DNA of 64,000 nt from CALCNS01 sp964425745 (GTDB taxonomy: Bacteria; Bacillota; JAAYKD01), in assembly GCA_964425745.1 (NCBI GenBank), contig CAYRNW010000002.1:1-64000 (forward strand), read 5' to 3'. How positions within the stretch are numbered: the stretch's first letter is position 1; every line of letters begins with the position of its first letter. The notes under the pieces are model-generated. The model did no database searches. It was not told the DNA's origin and saw only the letters and a program-made list of their open reading frames with translations. Of this stretch, positions 17,139 through 25,054 are shown in pieces. The translations under genes were made by a program, and so were the position numbers.

Positions 17139-18101
17139 GTGCCTCCCAGTCAACCTCCACTATTGCAGGTTCAGGATCTTCTGAAAACCTATCCTGTTTC
17201 GAAAACTTCTTTGTTCTCTGCACCCAATCGTTTCATCGCCGTCAACCATCTTGATTTCCAGCTGGAAAAAGGAGAGGTTTTGGGTCTTATTGGCGAGTCC
17301 GGATGTGGGAAAACTACGACCGCACGGATGATTGCTCGCTTGTTGACGCCGGACTCCGGGAAAATCTTGCTCAACGGCACCGATTTTCTGCCTTTAGATG
17401 ATTATGATTTTAAGCCTTTTCGGCGTCAGATCCAAATGATCTTCCAAGACCCCCAGCAGGTTCTAAACCCTTCTCTCACAATTGAGCAAATCCTCAGGGA
17501 GCCTCTGATTGGATTCAACCTTTACGGAACTGCACAGCAACGTCGGGACTATATTCGTCAGCAACTCGTGGACGTGGGCTTAGACGACAGTTACTTAACC
17601 CGTTATTCCCACCAACTTTCCGGTGGCCAACGGCAGCGTGTTGCCATTTTGAGCGCGTTGTTGGTAGAACCGGCTTTACTCATTGCCGATGAAGTGGTTT
17701 CGGCACTGGATTTATCGATTCAGGCTCAAATTTTAAATCTTCTTCAGGAATTACGGCAAAAATATCAGCTTTCAATGCTCTTTATTTCGCATGATCTGCA
17801 TGTGGTCTCCTGGCTGGCTGACCGGATTTTAGTGATGTATCGGGGCAGTCTCATGGAAGAAGCACCCACTGAAGAGCTTCTGCGCAACCCCATCCATCCT
17901 TATACACAATCGCTGTTGGCGGCAGCAAATTTAATCGAAGGGTCTCCTCCTCAAGAGGTGATTGGCTGGGGAGTCGCTTCTGCTGAATGTTGTCCCTATG
18001 CAGAAGTCTGCCCTAAATCCAGTAATCTCTGCCGCACTCAACGTCCTCCGATTCAAGTTTTAGCAAAGGGGCATCGAGTGGCTTGCCATTGCCAGCAATA
18101 A
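17139..18101 (+). CDS. Oligopeptide ABC transporter ATPase, DppF/OppF type
   Basis: A 320-aa second ATP-binding subunit. Walker A is G-E-S-G-C-G-K-T near residue 53, the signature is L-S-G-G-Q-R-Q-R-V near 165, and Walker B is L-L-I-A-D-E-V-V, with V-V in place of the usual P-T after the catalytic Glu. The C-terminal C-C-P-Y-A-E-V-C-P and closing G-H-R-V-A-C-H-C segments are the cysteine cluster of this family. The start is a GTG at 17139 preceded by AAAGGCGG; a TTG at 17121 overlaps the previous stop and is less likely. It closes the transporter operon. Confidence 0.92.
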   Translation: MPPSQPPLLQVQDLLKTYPVSKTSLFSAPNRFIAVNHLDFQLEKGEVLGLIGESGCGKTTTARMIARLLTPDSGKILLNGTDFLPLDDYDFKPFRRQIQMIFQDPQQVLNPSLTIEQILREPLIGFNLYGTAQQRRDYIRQQLVDVGLDDSYLTRYSHQLSGGQRQRVAILSALLVEPALLIADEVVSALDLSIQAQILNLLQELRQKYQLSMLFISHDLHVVSWLADRILVMYRGSLMEEAPTEELLRNPIHPYTQSLLAAANLIEGSPPQEVIGWGVASAECCPYAEVCPKSSNLCRTQRPPIQVLAKGHRVACHCQQ

Positions 18102-18111
18102 AGCGTATAAT
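18083..18111 (+). promoter_or_regulatory. Sigma-A-type promoter of the AEC transporter gene
   Basis: TTGCCA (18083-18088), a 17-bp spacer and TATAAT (18106-18111). It overlaps the end of the DppF-type gene and stands 40 bp before the AEC transporter start, giving that gene its own transcription start. Confidence 0.65.
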
Positions 18112-18150
18112 AGCTCAGTACGCAAACTATTCGTGATCAAGGAGGCCCCC

Positions 18151-19092
18151 ATGCTCAATACCATGAACATCGTTCTCACTATCTTTGCTATGATCGCTTT
18201 TGGCTTCTACTTAACCAAAACCAAACTGATCGATGAGAAAATCGCTAAGTTTATTGCCACCTTGGTGGTAACATATGTGGTGCCTGCCACCCTAATCAAC
18301 AATATGATGGGTTATTTTACATTGGAAGGCCTCAAAACTGCAGGTCCTGCTTTGTTGGCACCGTTTCTTTCAATATCTGCAACCTTCGCGATTTCGTTTC
18401 CTATTGCCATTCTTTTGAAGATTCCAAAAGGTCAACGTGGTGTTTTTTCGGCCCTCTTTGGATTTTCCAATACCATTTTTGTTGGTTTACCGGTTTGCAT
18501 TGCCCTTTTCGGTAATGAAGCCGCCCCTTATGCATTATTGACCTTCGCCGCCAATAGTATTTTATTTTGGGGGATTGCCGCTCCCTACATTCGTCGGGAT
18601 GCAAATCCGGGGGAAAATGTTAATTGGAAGGAAACCGTCAAGAAAATTCTCAGCCCTGCTCTAATCACTCTTGTATCGTGTTTTATTCTCATCTTGTTCC
18701 GCGTTCAAATGCCAAAAGTCATTATGGATACCACCCGCTATATTGGTAGCATGAGCACGCCCTTGGCCTTGATCTATATCGGTCATATCTTAGCAGGTTT
18801 AGGCATTAAGAATCTTAAGGTCTCCCGTAATCTCATCATCGTATGCATTGGACGTTTCATCATCTCCCCGCTAATCACAGTAGCGTTAATGAAACTCTTT
18901 CATATCGAAGGCATTATTGCCAGAGTCACAATCATCCAATCTGCGATGCCCGCCATGGCACAAGCTCCCATTGTTGCTGCGATGTATGGCTCCGATACCG
19001 AGTTTGCTGCCACCGCAGTCTCTCTCTCGACCTTGATCGGGCTCATGTTTCTTCCTGTATATATGTTCCTATTTACTGCATTTGGAATATAA
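18151..19092 (+). CDS. AEC family transporter
   Basis: A 313-aa integral membrane protein with about ten hydrophobic segments in two halves, the pattern of the auxin-efflux-carrier (AEC) family. Bacterial members export or exchange organic acids such as malate or malonate. Typical features are the first helix followed by K-T-K-L-I-D, a P-A-T-L-I-N-N kink in helix 2, G-F-S-N-T-I-F-V-G-L-P in helix 4 and P-A-M-A-Q-A-P in the C-terminal half. AAGGAGG precedes the ATG at 18151. The substrate cannot be read from the sequence; with citrate lyase in the same window a carboxylate is plausible. Confidence 0.88.
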   Translation: MLNTMNIVLTIFAMIAFGFYLTKTKLIDEKIAKFIATLVVTYVVPATLINNMMGYFTLEGLKTAGPALLAPFLSISATFAISFPIAILLKIPKGQRGVFSALFGFSNTIFVGLPVCIALFGNEAAPYALLTFAANSILFWGIAAPYIRRDANPGENVNWKETVKKILSPALITLVSCFILILFRVQMPKVIMDTTRYIGSMSTPLALIYIGHILAGLGIKNLKVSRNLIIVCIGRFIISPLITVALMKLFHIEGIIARVTIIQSAMPAMAQAPIVAAMYGSDTEFAATAVSLSTLIGLMFLPVYMFLFTAFGI

Positions 19093-19168
19093 AACACTGA
19101 AATCCTTTTTCATCCTCCGATTATGGCTTCAATTTTTCTAAGGCTTTTGAGTTTTTCTGTCATTTTAC

Positions 19169-19197
19169 TGGACAAACCCAGAAAGCTATGGTATATT
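19169..19197 (+). promoter_or_regulatory. Sigma-A-type promoter of the ykkC-like leader
   Basis: TGGACA (19169-19174), a 17-bp spacer and TATATT (19192-19197). Predicted transcription starts near 19204, just before the structured leader. Confidence 0.6.
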
Positions 19198-19223
19198 GAA
19201 GTTGCGCTTGATTCGCGCACAAT

Positions 19224-19330
19224 GTGAGAGGGTTTCTAGGGTTCCAACAGCTTCTTGAAGCTGGTTTGGTCCAAGCGAAACCGCGTTTTACACTTGTAAA
19301 ACGTACACCGTGAGAATAAAAGGCTCTGCG
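19224..19330 (+). ncRNA. ykkC-family riboswitch-like leader RNA
   Basis: The order of conserved blocks resembles the ykkC (guanidine-I and relatives) aptamer: CTAGGGTTCC at 19236-19245, a hairpin CAGCTTC/GAAGCTG at 19248-19263, GGTCC at 19268-19272, a third hairpin CGTTTTAC/GTAAAACG at 19284-19303, then ACACCG and AATAAAAGG at 19305-19323. GGTTTC (19231-19236) pairs with GAAACC (19277-19282). The 3' block differs from the guanidine-I consensus (ACACCGTGAG, not ACACGG-GGG), so a subtype-2 ligand (ppGpp, PRPP or ADP) or a variant ligand is possible. A terminator follows directly. Confidence 0.6.
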
Positions 19331-19368
19331 GAAGGTCTCCGATCTTTCATCGGTGGTCTTCCTTTTTT
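19330..19368 (+). terminator. Terminator directly after the ykkC-like aptamer
   Basis: An interrupted hairpin with arms GGAAG (19330-19334)/CTTCC (19358-19362) and CCGAT/ATCGG inside, followed by six T. Its place at the aptamer's 3' edge is that of a riboswitch expression platform. Confidence 0.7.
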
Positions 19369-19434
19369 ATTTCATGGTTCTCATATTTCCTCCTCTCTTT
19401 TTTATATGCTTTGTTCTGTTTTTCCATTTAAATG

Positions 19435-19470
19435 GCCGCTCTGTCACATTGACAGAGCGGCGTTTTTTTT
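19435..19470 (+). terminator. Strong second terminator upstream of the S9 peptidase gene
   Basis: An 11-bp perfect stem GCCGCTCTGTC/GACAGAGCGGC with a 5-nt loop, then G and eight T. It lies between the leader terminator and the peptidase gene, about 94 bp before the start codon. No gene lies between the two terminators. Confidence 0.85.
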
Positions 19471-19563
19471 CTGCACATCTTCTATGGAAAGAAGGGGAAC
19501 TTGGCTCGGAATCGAATCTAGAAATCATGACTCGAAACACCCAATCTGAAAGGAGTGCGCTTT

Positions 19564-21549
19564 ATGAAATCCATTTTACACGCTGCTCATCTCTTTGAAA
19601 TGAAAACGATCAGTGATCCTCAAATTTCCTCGAACGGCAAGTGGGTCGTTTACGTGGTGAGTGAGACTGTTCTGAAAGAGGACAAAAAACTGACCAATCT
19701 TTGGCTTGTTCCTACCGATGGCTCCACTCCACCAAAGCAGCTCACCCAAAGTGGAAAAGATAGCAACCCCCGCTTTGCGCCGGACGACCAAACTATCCTA
19801 TTCACTTCCTCTCGCGGTGAGAAGGGGAAATCTCAATTCTATACCATTTCCATACAAGGAGGCGAGGCGGCTCTCATCGGCACCGAAGTTAGCCCCAGTG
19901 GTGCTGCTTTGTTCAGTCCCGATGGAAGTAAGGTCGCATTTATTTCCAACCAACCCGTCCCGGAAGGGCCGAGATACCCCGGCGAACCGAAAGAGCTGTA
20001 TGACAGAGGGGGCAAAGAAGAAAAGAAAGATGCGCCTTTGGTCATTGAAGAAATGGCATACCGTGCCGATGGCAAAGGATACATTCACCATACATATCCC
20101 CAGATTTACATTCTTGAATGGCAAAATCCAGACCATACCTGTTTACCACACACCCAAGGCAAAGAACGTATTGGCCAAATGGTTTGGAATCAAGACGGCA
20201 GTGCTCTTTATTACAGCGTCACCAAATACGACAGTAACAGAGTCGTAAACCTTACAGAGGTGCGACTATTGCCGCTGGCAAGTGGTTTGAACCAGAAGGT
20301 ACTGGATTTTGACGGCACTCTCAGTCAAATGGTGGTGGTCGATGATGGGAAAGGCCTGCTTTGGTTGGGTAGCGATAACTCTTACCCCAGCGGAGTCAGC
20401 CCTAGTCGTTTATGGTATGCTCCTTTAAATCAATCCCTACCGCTCGCTTCGGAACACGTAACCTGTTTGACTCCTTTGGATGACGGGATGCGCAGCAATC
20501 TGCGTTTCAACCCCAAGAGTGGCCAAATAATGCATGTACGTGCCTGGAAGGGTAGCAATGCCATTAGCGTGGTTCCTTACGCCAACGGAGAAATTGACGA
20601 TGAACATCCGGCAGTCGAAGGGGCTCTCGCCATGGTCAGCAGCATGGAAATCGCACAAGATGGCACTATGGTTTTCCTAAGTGAAGACTTCACCCACCCA
20701 GCAGAGCTGTTTGTGGCCAAAGATGGGAAAGCTCGTGTACTGACTCACGTTCATAAAGCCTTTTTAGAAAAATATCCTCCTTTGCCGGTGGAACGTTTCA
20801 CCTATGAAGGGGCAGATGGCTGGCCGATTGACGGCTTCTTAGTTCGACCACTCGACTATAGCCCAGGGCAACCGGTTCCCACCGTCTTGAGCATTCACGG
20901 CGGTCCCACCGGGGTTTATACCGACAGTTATCAATTCCCCTTCCAGCTCTTTGCCAACCATGGATTTGCGGTGGTCTTTACCAATCCCCGTGGTAGCGTG
21001 ACCTACGGTGCCGATTTTGCCATGGGATGCGTACAAGATTTGGGTGGAAAAGATTACGAAGATATTATGAAAGGCGTTGACCATGTGATTCAAATGGGTG
21101 TCGCCGATGCGAATCGCTTAATGGTTACCGGCTGGAGTTATGGTGGTTTCATGACCTCTTGGGTTGTGACCCAGACCAAACGCTTTAAAGCCGCCGTTGC
21201 CGGTGCTATCATTTCGAACTGGTTGACCTTAGCCTTGGTCAGCGACGCTCAAGTCTATGGCGAAGGCTTGCATGGCGGATTTGTTGTTGACGATATTCCT
21301 ACCGTCATGTCGCGCAGTCCGATTACGTTTGTTCGTCAGGTCGAAACGCCCACCTTGATCTTACATGGCAGTAGTGATGTTCGTTGCCCCCAAGACCAAA
21401 GTGAGCAATTCTATTATGCGCTGAAGCGTTTAGGCAAAGAAACCGTTTATGTCAAGTATCCGGATCAGTATCATGGGTTCGTCAAACCGTCCTATATTGT
21501 GGACCGTTGGCAGAGAACCTTGGCCTGGTTCAAATCACATTTAGCATAA
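19564..21549 (+). CDS. S9 family peptidase (acylaminoacyl-peptidase/DPP-like), copy 1
   Basis: A 661-aa serine peptidase with an N-terminal beta-propeller (repeated D-G-S-type strands, for example S-P-D-G-S-K-V-A-F near residue 120) and a C-terminal alpha/beta-hydrolase domain. The nucleophile is in G-W-S-Y-G-G-F near residue 525, the acid in S-S-D-V-R-C-P-Q-D, and the histidine in Y-H-G-F near the C-terminus. It cleaves short or N-acylated peptides in the cytoplasm. AAAGGAG is eight bases before the ATG. A second S9 peptidase at 49587-51632 has the same architecture. The leader carries a ykkC-like RNA and two terminators. Confidence 0.92.
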   Translation: MKSILHAAHLFEMKTISDPQISSNGKWVVYVVSETVLKEDKKLTNLWLVPTDGSTPPKQLTQSGKDSNPRFAPDDQTILFTSSRGEKGKSQFYTISIQGGEAALIGTEVSPSGAALFSPDGSKVAFISNQPVPEGPRYPGEPKELYDRGGKEEKKDAPLVIEEMAYRADGKGYIHHTYPQIYILEWQNPDHTCLPHTQGKERIGQMVWNQDGSALYYSVTKYDSNRVVNLTEVRLLPLASGLNQKVLDFDGTLSQMVVVDDGKGLLWLGSDNSYPSGVSPSRLWYAPLNQSLPLASEHVTCLTPLDDGMRSNLRFNPKSGQIMHVRAWKGSNAISVVPYANGEIDDEHPAVEGALAMVSSMEIAQDGTMVFLSEDFTHPAELFVAKDGKARVLTHVHKAFLEKYPPLPVERFTYEGADGWPIDGFLVRPLDYSPGQPVPTVLSIHGGPTGVYTDSYQFPFQLFANHGFAVVFTNPRGSVTYGADFAMGCVQDLGGKDYEDIMKGVDHVIQMGVADANRLMVTGWSYGGFMTSWVVTQTKRFKAAVAGAIISNWLTLALVSDAQVYGEGLHGGFVVDDIPTVMSRSPITFVRQVETPTLILHGSSDVRCPQDQSEQFYYALKRLGKETVYVKYPDQYHGFVKPSYIVDRWQRTLAWFKSHLA

Positions 21550-21566
21550 AAGAGGGAAGAATAACC

Positions 21567-22511
21567 ATGGAACCACAAAAAAAAGCACCTGCACCTTCAT
21601 TGCGGGATTTAAAAGAGAGAGTTGACCGGGCTAAGAAAGTGCAGCGGATGATTCTAGAGTTAGAAGAGCAGTTACTAGACTTAGAAGATGAGGTGGACCG
21701 TTTGGGGTTGGCTTTAGATCGTGAAGAAGCCGACGTGGAACGCCTTAAGAACATGGGCTTCAGTCGTTTTTTGGCCGGAGTTACCGGGAACTACTATGAT
21801 CGCTTAGACAAAGAAGAGCAAGAAGCGGTTGAAGCGGCCATAGCGTATCAGCAGGCGCTTGACCGGGTAGACGATGTGCGCTACCAGATTGATCAATTAA
21901 AGCAAGAGGAAAAAGATTGTAAGGCTTCTGAGCTTGAATACAAACGGCGGTTTGCCGAACGGCAACGAGAAGCTGCCCAGCAGCCCGGTAAAACCGCCGA
22001 GACCTTGCGGTTGCTGCAGGAGCAATTGGAGATTAGCCGACGTAACCAAAGAGAAATTGAAGAAGCTCAAGCAGCAGGAATCACCGCACTGCAAGCATTG
22101 CAAAGTATCGCCGGTAGCCTAAACTCTGCCGCTGGCTGGGGGATTTTTGACATGGTTGGCGGTGGGATTATCAGCACCATGATCAAACATTCTCATATCG
22201 ACGAAGCCAAACGCCAAGTCGCCCGAGCCGAAAGTGAATTACGCCGCTTCCAAACCGAATTGCTGGATATTCGCATCACCGGACCGACACAGATTCAAAT
22301 CGACGGCTTTAGCAAATTTGCCGACTTCTTCTTCGATGGCTTTTTCATGGATTTCTTCATGCAAACCAAAATCAACAAGGCCCGCGAGAATGTTGACAAT
22401 GTCATTGCACAAGTAGATGGTGTGTTGTCACAGTTGGACACCATGATGCAATTAGAACGCAACGCTCAATCGCAAATGCAAACCAAAATCGAAGAAACCT
22501 TGATCATCTAG
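21567..22511 (+). CDS. Coiled-coil protein of unknown function
   Basis: A 314-aa protein not assigned to a family. Residues of about 10-75 and 95-180 are strongly heptad-like and rich in Glu, Lys, Arg, Gln and Leu, predicting long coiled coils. A glycine-rich hydrophobic segment near residues 190-205 (W-G-I-F-D-M-V-G-G-G-I-I) interrupts them, followed by K-H-S-H-I-D-E-A and another helical stretch. A second aromatic-rich patch (F-F-F-D-G-F-F-M-D-F-F) lies near 255. A membrane-associated scaffold is possible but unproven. It starts 17 bp after the S9 peptidase with AGAGGGAAG upstream. Its TAG stop shares its last base with a dispersed repeat. Confidence 0.75.
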   Translation: MEPQKKAPAPSLRDLKERVDRAKKVQRMILELEEQLLDLEDEVDRLGLALDREEADVERLKNMGFSRFLAGVTGNYYDRLDKEEQEAVEAAIAYQQALDRVDDVRYQIDQLKQEEKDCKASELEYKRRFAERQREAAQQPGKTAETLRLLQEQLEISRRNQREIEEAQAAGITALQALQSIAGSLNSAAGWGIFDMVGGGIISTMIKHSHIDEAKRQVARAESELRRFQTELLDIRITGPTQIQIDGFSKFADFFFDGFFMDFFMQTKINKARENVDNVIAQVDGVLSQLDTMMQLERNAQSQMQTKIEETLII

Positions 22512-22836
22512 GGGACGGTTCTCTCCCTTTGATTTTTTCCACTTTATTACCAGTCGCTTTGATTTAATACTTCACCCAAATAGCCCTGCGTCAGCAACCA
22601 TATGCATATGCAGGGGTATAGATTGATACTTTCAGACATGTAGTGAAACATATTTTAGCATTTAACACGTGTTCAATATCACTCAATAAAGAAACACGAT
22701 TCGTCCTCTGCAAAGAGGCGAATCGTGCTTTTTTTTACTTATTCTTCTAGTGTAATTCTATTTTTAGATTGTCAATGCTGTGACTCGAAGCAAATGTTAA
22801 ATAAATGGTAATTTAAGAGGGGAGAGAACCGTCCCC
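22511..22836. repeat. Paired inverted repeat element A (GGGGACGG family)
   Basis: Ends are ggggacggttctctccc at 22511-22527 and its exact reverse complement at 22820-22836, facing inward around about 290 bp of AT-rich DNA. The interior holds a plus-strand terminator (22695-22736) and no credible gene. It sits between the convergent coiled-coil and thioesterase genes: the first base is the last base of one stop codon, and the other end is 12 bp from the other stop. Confidence 0.85.
22695..22736 (+). terminator. Intrinsic terminator inside repeat element A
   Basis: The arms CACGATTCG and CGAATCGTG enclose TCCTCT/AGAGG pairing and a short loop, followed by C and eight T on the plus strand. It probably ends the S9 peptidase/coiled-coil transcript. 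Confidence 0.85.
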
Positions 22837-22848
22837 AACCTCAACAAC

Positions 22849-23571
22849 CTAAACAATCAAGGACTTAAAGCAGAGACCTCGAGCGTGACTGCCTTGCAGA
22901 TAATAGCTTCCATTTGCGAGACGTGCACCTTCCATAAGCAATGTATCTCCCAATAATGCTTCGCTCAAGTACTGTATGTGCAAATGGCTGAATCTCCGTT
23001 CTGCTGTGAACTCGGGCAAAAAGTCCATGATAATGTCTGCATAAATCGTGTTATTGAGATGATTGTTGTAATCCAAATCGGAATAATAAATCGTCCGCTG
23101 ACCCAGTTGCATCAAATGTTCTGGTTGCTCGGGTGCAGTAACAATCCATCTTTTATCCACTTTCGCTTCCGGGAAGATGCCCAGCTTATAAAACTCTTTC
23201 GGTCGCATCAGCTGATGCGTTTCAGCGTGGACGAGCACACTGGTTTGCGTCATCCGCCCGATTTCTCCCTCTTTTGCCATCAATCGAAACCCTCGGTAAA
23301 ACTGAGCACCGTGGCATCCAATAGGCGCTGTATCCACTAGGAGCTCTTCACCAAACTCGGGCAGACGCGTCAACTCTGTTTTATTGTGAATAATCAAAAA
23401 AGCAAGCCCAGACTCCGCAAGTCGCCTATGATTCCAACCCATTGCACTCATATGCGCTTCGCTGGTCTCCATGAAAATCCAAATCAGGGCCGAAGGTTTG
23501 ATCAAATTCCCAGGTCCCACCTGACGCCCATCGACTTTCAATGTGCGCTTATAAAAGTAATCCTTTAACAA
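22849..23571 (-). CDS. Acyl-ACP thioesterase
   Basis: A 240-aa double hot-dog protein of the acyl-ACP thioesterase family (PF01643), releasing free fatty acids from acyl carrier protein. The second hot-dog contains D-L-D-Y-N-N-H-L-N-N-T-I-Y near residue 165, corresponding to the family's D-x-N-x-H-x-N-N catalytic region. The first has W-I-F-M-E-T-S-E-A-H. The start is TTG with AAGGAG seven bases upstream. It is the last gene of an operon with a Crp/Fnr regulator and an ABC transporter, 30 bp after the ATPase. The reason for that pairing is not evident. Confidence 0.82.
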   Translation of the reverse strand: MLKDYFYKRTLKVDGRQVGPGNLIKPSALIWIFMETSEAHMSAMGWNHRRLAESGLAFLIIHNKTELTRLPEFGEELLVDTAPIGCHGAQFYRGFRLMAKEGEIGRMTQTSVLVHAETHQLMRPKEFYKLGIFPEAKVDKRWIVTAPEQPEHLMQLGQRTIYYSDLDYNNHLNNTIYADIIMDFLPEFTAERRFSHLHIQYLSEALLGDTLLMEGARLANGSYYLQGSHARGLCFKSLIV

Positions 23572-23601
23572 ATCCTCACTCCTTGTTTAGGGGTGAACGC
23601 T

Positions 23602-24255
23602 CTAATCCTCGGCCACACGCAGGGAGTGACCTTGAACCATTGGCTTTTTCAGTTCTGCACGGTTCAAATCATAGGTCACTCTGAGGGGTAAACCCGACAA
23701 GTGAATTACTCGGTCGGCCACTCCTGCCGCTTCTTCATCATCGTGACTAACCCATAACACCAACCGCGCTGCTCCTTCCGCCATAAGAACCGGCCATAAT
23801 TGGCGGCGATGTTCCGGGCTTAAGCCTTTCAGAGGTTCATCCAAAATCAATACATCACCATCATAACACAAAGCACGAGCTAATGCGACTCTTCTTTTCA
23901 TACCGCCAGACAGTTGATCGGGATACGCATGGGCTTCCTCGGTCAATCCCAACTGCTGTAGCCGACGTTCCACCTCAGCCGCACCACCCTTGGGTTGAAT
24001 TAGCATAATGTTTTGCCAAACCGTGAGTTGCGGTAACAAACGATCCTCTTGAAAAAGAAAGGCCGGACGTTTTGCCGCATGTAAAATCTGCCCAGCTCGT
24101 GGAGATTCCAGCCCGGCGATTAAACGCAGTAAGGTAGTTTTGCCGCATCCGGAGTGACCCATGACGACAACAATCCCTTTTGCGGGTAAATCCAACGAAA
24201 AATCACGCAACACTTGCTTTTTCTCATAGGTAAAGCTGACAGATTGCAGATTCAT
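23602..24255 (-). CDS. ABC transporter ATPase, nitrate/sulfonate/taurine type
   Basis: A 217-aa ATPase of the SsuB/TauB/ThiZ type. Walker A is G-H-S-G-C-G-K-T near residue 32, the Q-loop is F-L-F-Q-E-D, the signature L-S-G-G-M-K-R-R-V-A-L-A-R-A near 125, and Walker B V-L-I-L-D-E-P near 145. The H-loop is W-V-S-H-D-D-E-E-A. The start is set at M-N-L-Q-S-V because AAGGA lies ten bases upstream; ATGs nine and twelve bases further up are alternatives. It follows the permease by 5 bp. Confidence 0.88.
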   Translation of the reverse strand: MNLQSVSFTYEKKQVLRDFSLDLPAKGIVVVMGHSGCGKTTLLRLIAGLESPRAGQILHAAKRPAFLFQEDRLLPQLTVWQNIMLIQPKGGAAEVERRLQQLGLTEEAHAYPDQLSGGMKRRVALARALCYDGDVLILDEPLKGLSPEHRRQLWPVLMAEGAARLVLWVSHDDEEAAGVADRVIHLSGLPLRVTYDLNRAELKKPMVQGHSLRVAED

Positions 24256-24260
24256 AGGTT

Positions 24261-25034
24261 TCATTTCCTTCTTTCTCTTTTCAGCCAAAAGGCCATCATA
24301 AACTCAGCCAGCAAGCTGATACCGATTACAACCAAGGTCCAGGCGAAGAGCTCCGGTGTTTCCAAGTAGATTTTTGCCTGATAAAGCTTCGTGCCGATTC
24401 CCCAAACCGGCAACCCCAAGACTTCTGCGGCTACGCCCGATTTCCAGGCATACCCAAACCCCAAGAGCAAGGCATTCACAAAAAAAGGTCGGAGCGCAGG
24501 CACATAAATCGTTTTCAAGATCGTTCCCGGTGCTAATTGATACGTCCTCGCCATCTCTAAAAGGGACTCATCCACTTGCAGCAACCCTGTTTCTACATTG
24601 CTCCAAACCAAGGGAAGCACCATCAGAAAGCAGATGAAAAGGGATAGTTGCTGCGACGGCAACCACACTAAGGCCAGGATTACAAAAGAGGCAACCGGTG
24701 TCGCTTTCACAATATTCATCGGTAACGCCACAAAAGCTCTTACAGCTGGTAGAAAGGCAGTCAAGCTGCCTAAAAGGGTGCCCATCACTACGGCTAAGAA
24801 GAAGCCTGCAAAAATGCGCAACAAACTGGTGAAGGTAACCTGCCAAAAGCTTGCTTGCCTTAGGATCTTCCCAAGCGTTTGAAAGGTTTCCAGGGGAGTA
24901 GGCAACAGGAGAGAAAGTTGGACGCGCCTTGCAATCATATGCCAAACCAACAACCAAAACCCTACTGCAGCCCCAAATAGGAGGGAGGCATGCAAGGGTT
25001 TCAATGGCTGAGGTTTTTTTCCGAAGCCTCTCAT
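24261..25034 (-). CDS. ABC transporter permease, nitrate/sulfonate/taurine type
   Basis: A 257-aa inner-membrane permease with about six hydrophobic helices and the BPD-type coupling loop. The loop region L-L-E-M-A-R-T-Y-Q-L-A-P-G near residue 170 corresponds to the EAA motif, and G-Y-A-W-K-S-G-V-A-A-E-V-L-G further on is a hallmark of SsuC/TauC permeases. GGAGGG is six bases before the ATG at 25034. It forms one transporter with the neighbouring ATPase and binding lipoprotein. Confidence 0.9.
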   Translation of the reverse strand: MRGFGKKPQPLKPLHASLLFGAAVGFWLLVWHMIARRVQLSLLLPTPLETFQTLGKILRQASFWQVTFTSLLRIFAGFFLAVVMGTLLGSLTAFLPAVRAFVALPMNIVKATPVASFVILALVWLPSQQLSLFICFLMVLPLVWSNVETGLLQVDESLLEMARTYQLAPGTILKTIYVPALRPFFVNALLLGFGYAWKSGVAAEVLGLPVWGIGTKLYQAKIYLETPELFAWTLVVIGISLLAEFMMAFWLKRERRK

Positions 25035-25054
25035 GCAACGCCCTCCCACAAAGA

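Noticed and set aside
19310..19598. Short plus-strand open frames (about 80 codons) between the ykkC-like leader and the S9 peptidase
   Set aside because: They run through two strong terminators and have no ribosome binding sites.
22511..22836. Element A as a complete insertion sequence
   Set aside because: The interior has no transposase-sized open frame and no target duplication was visible.
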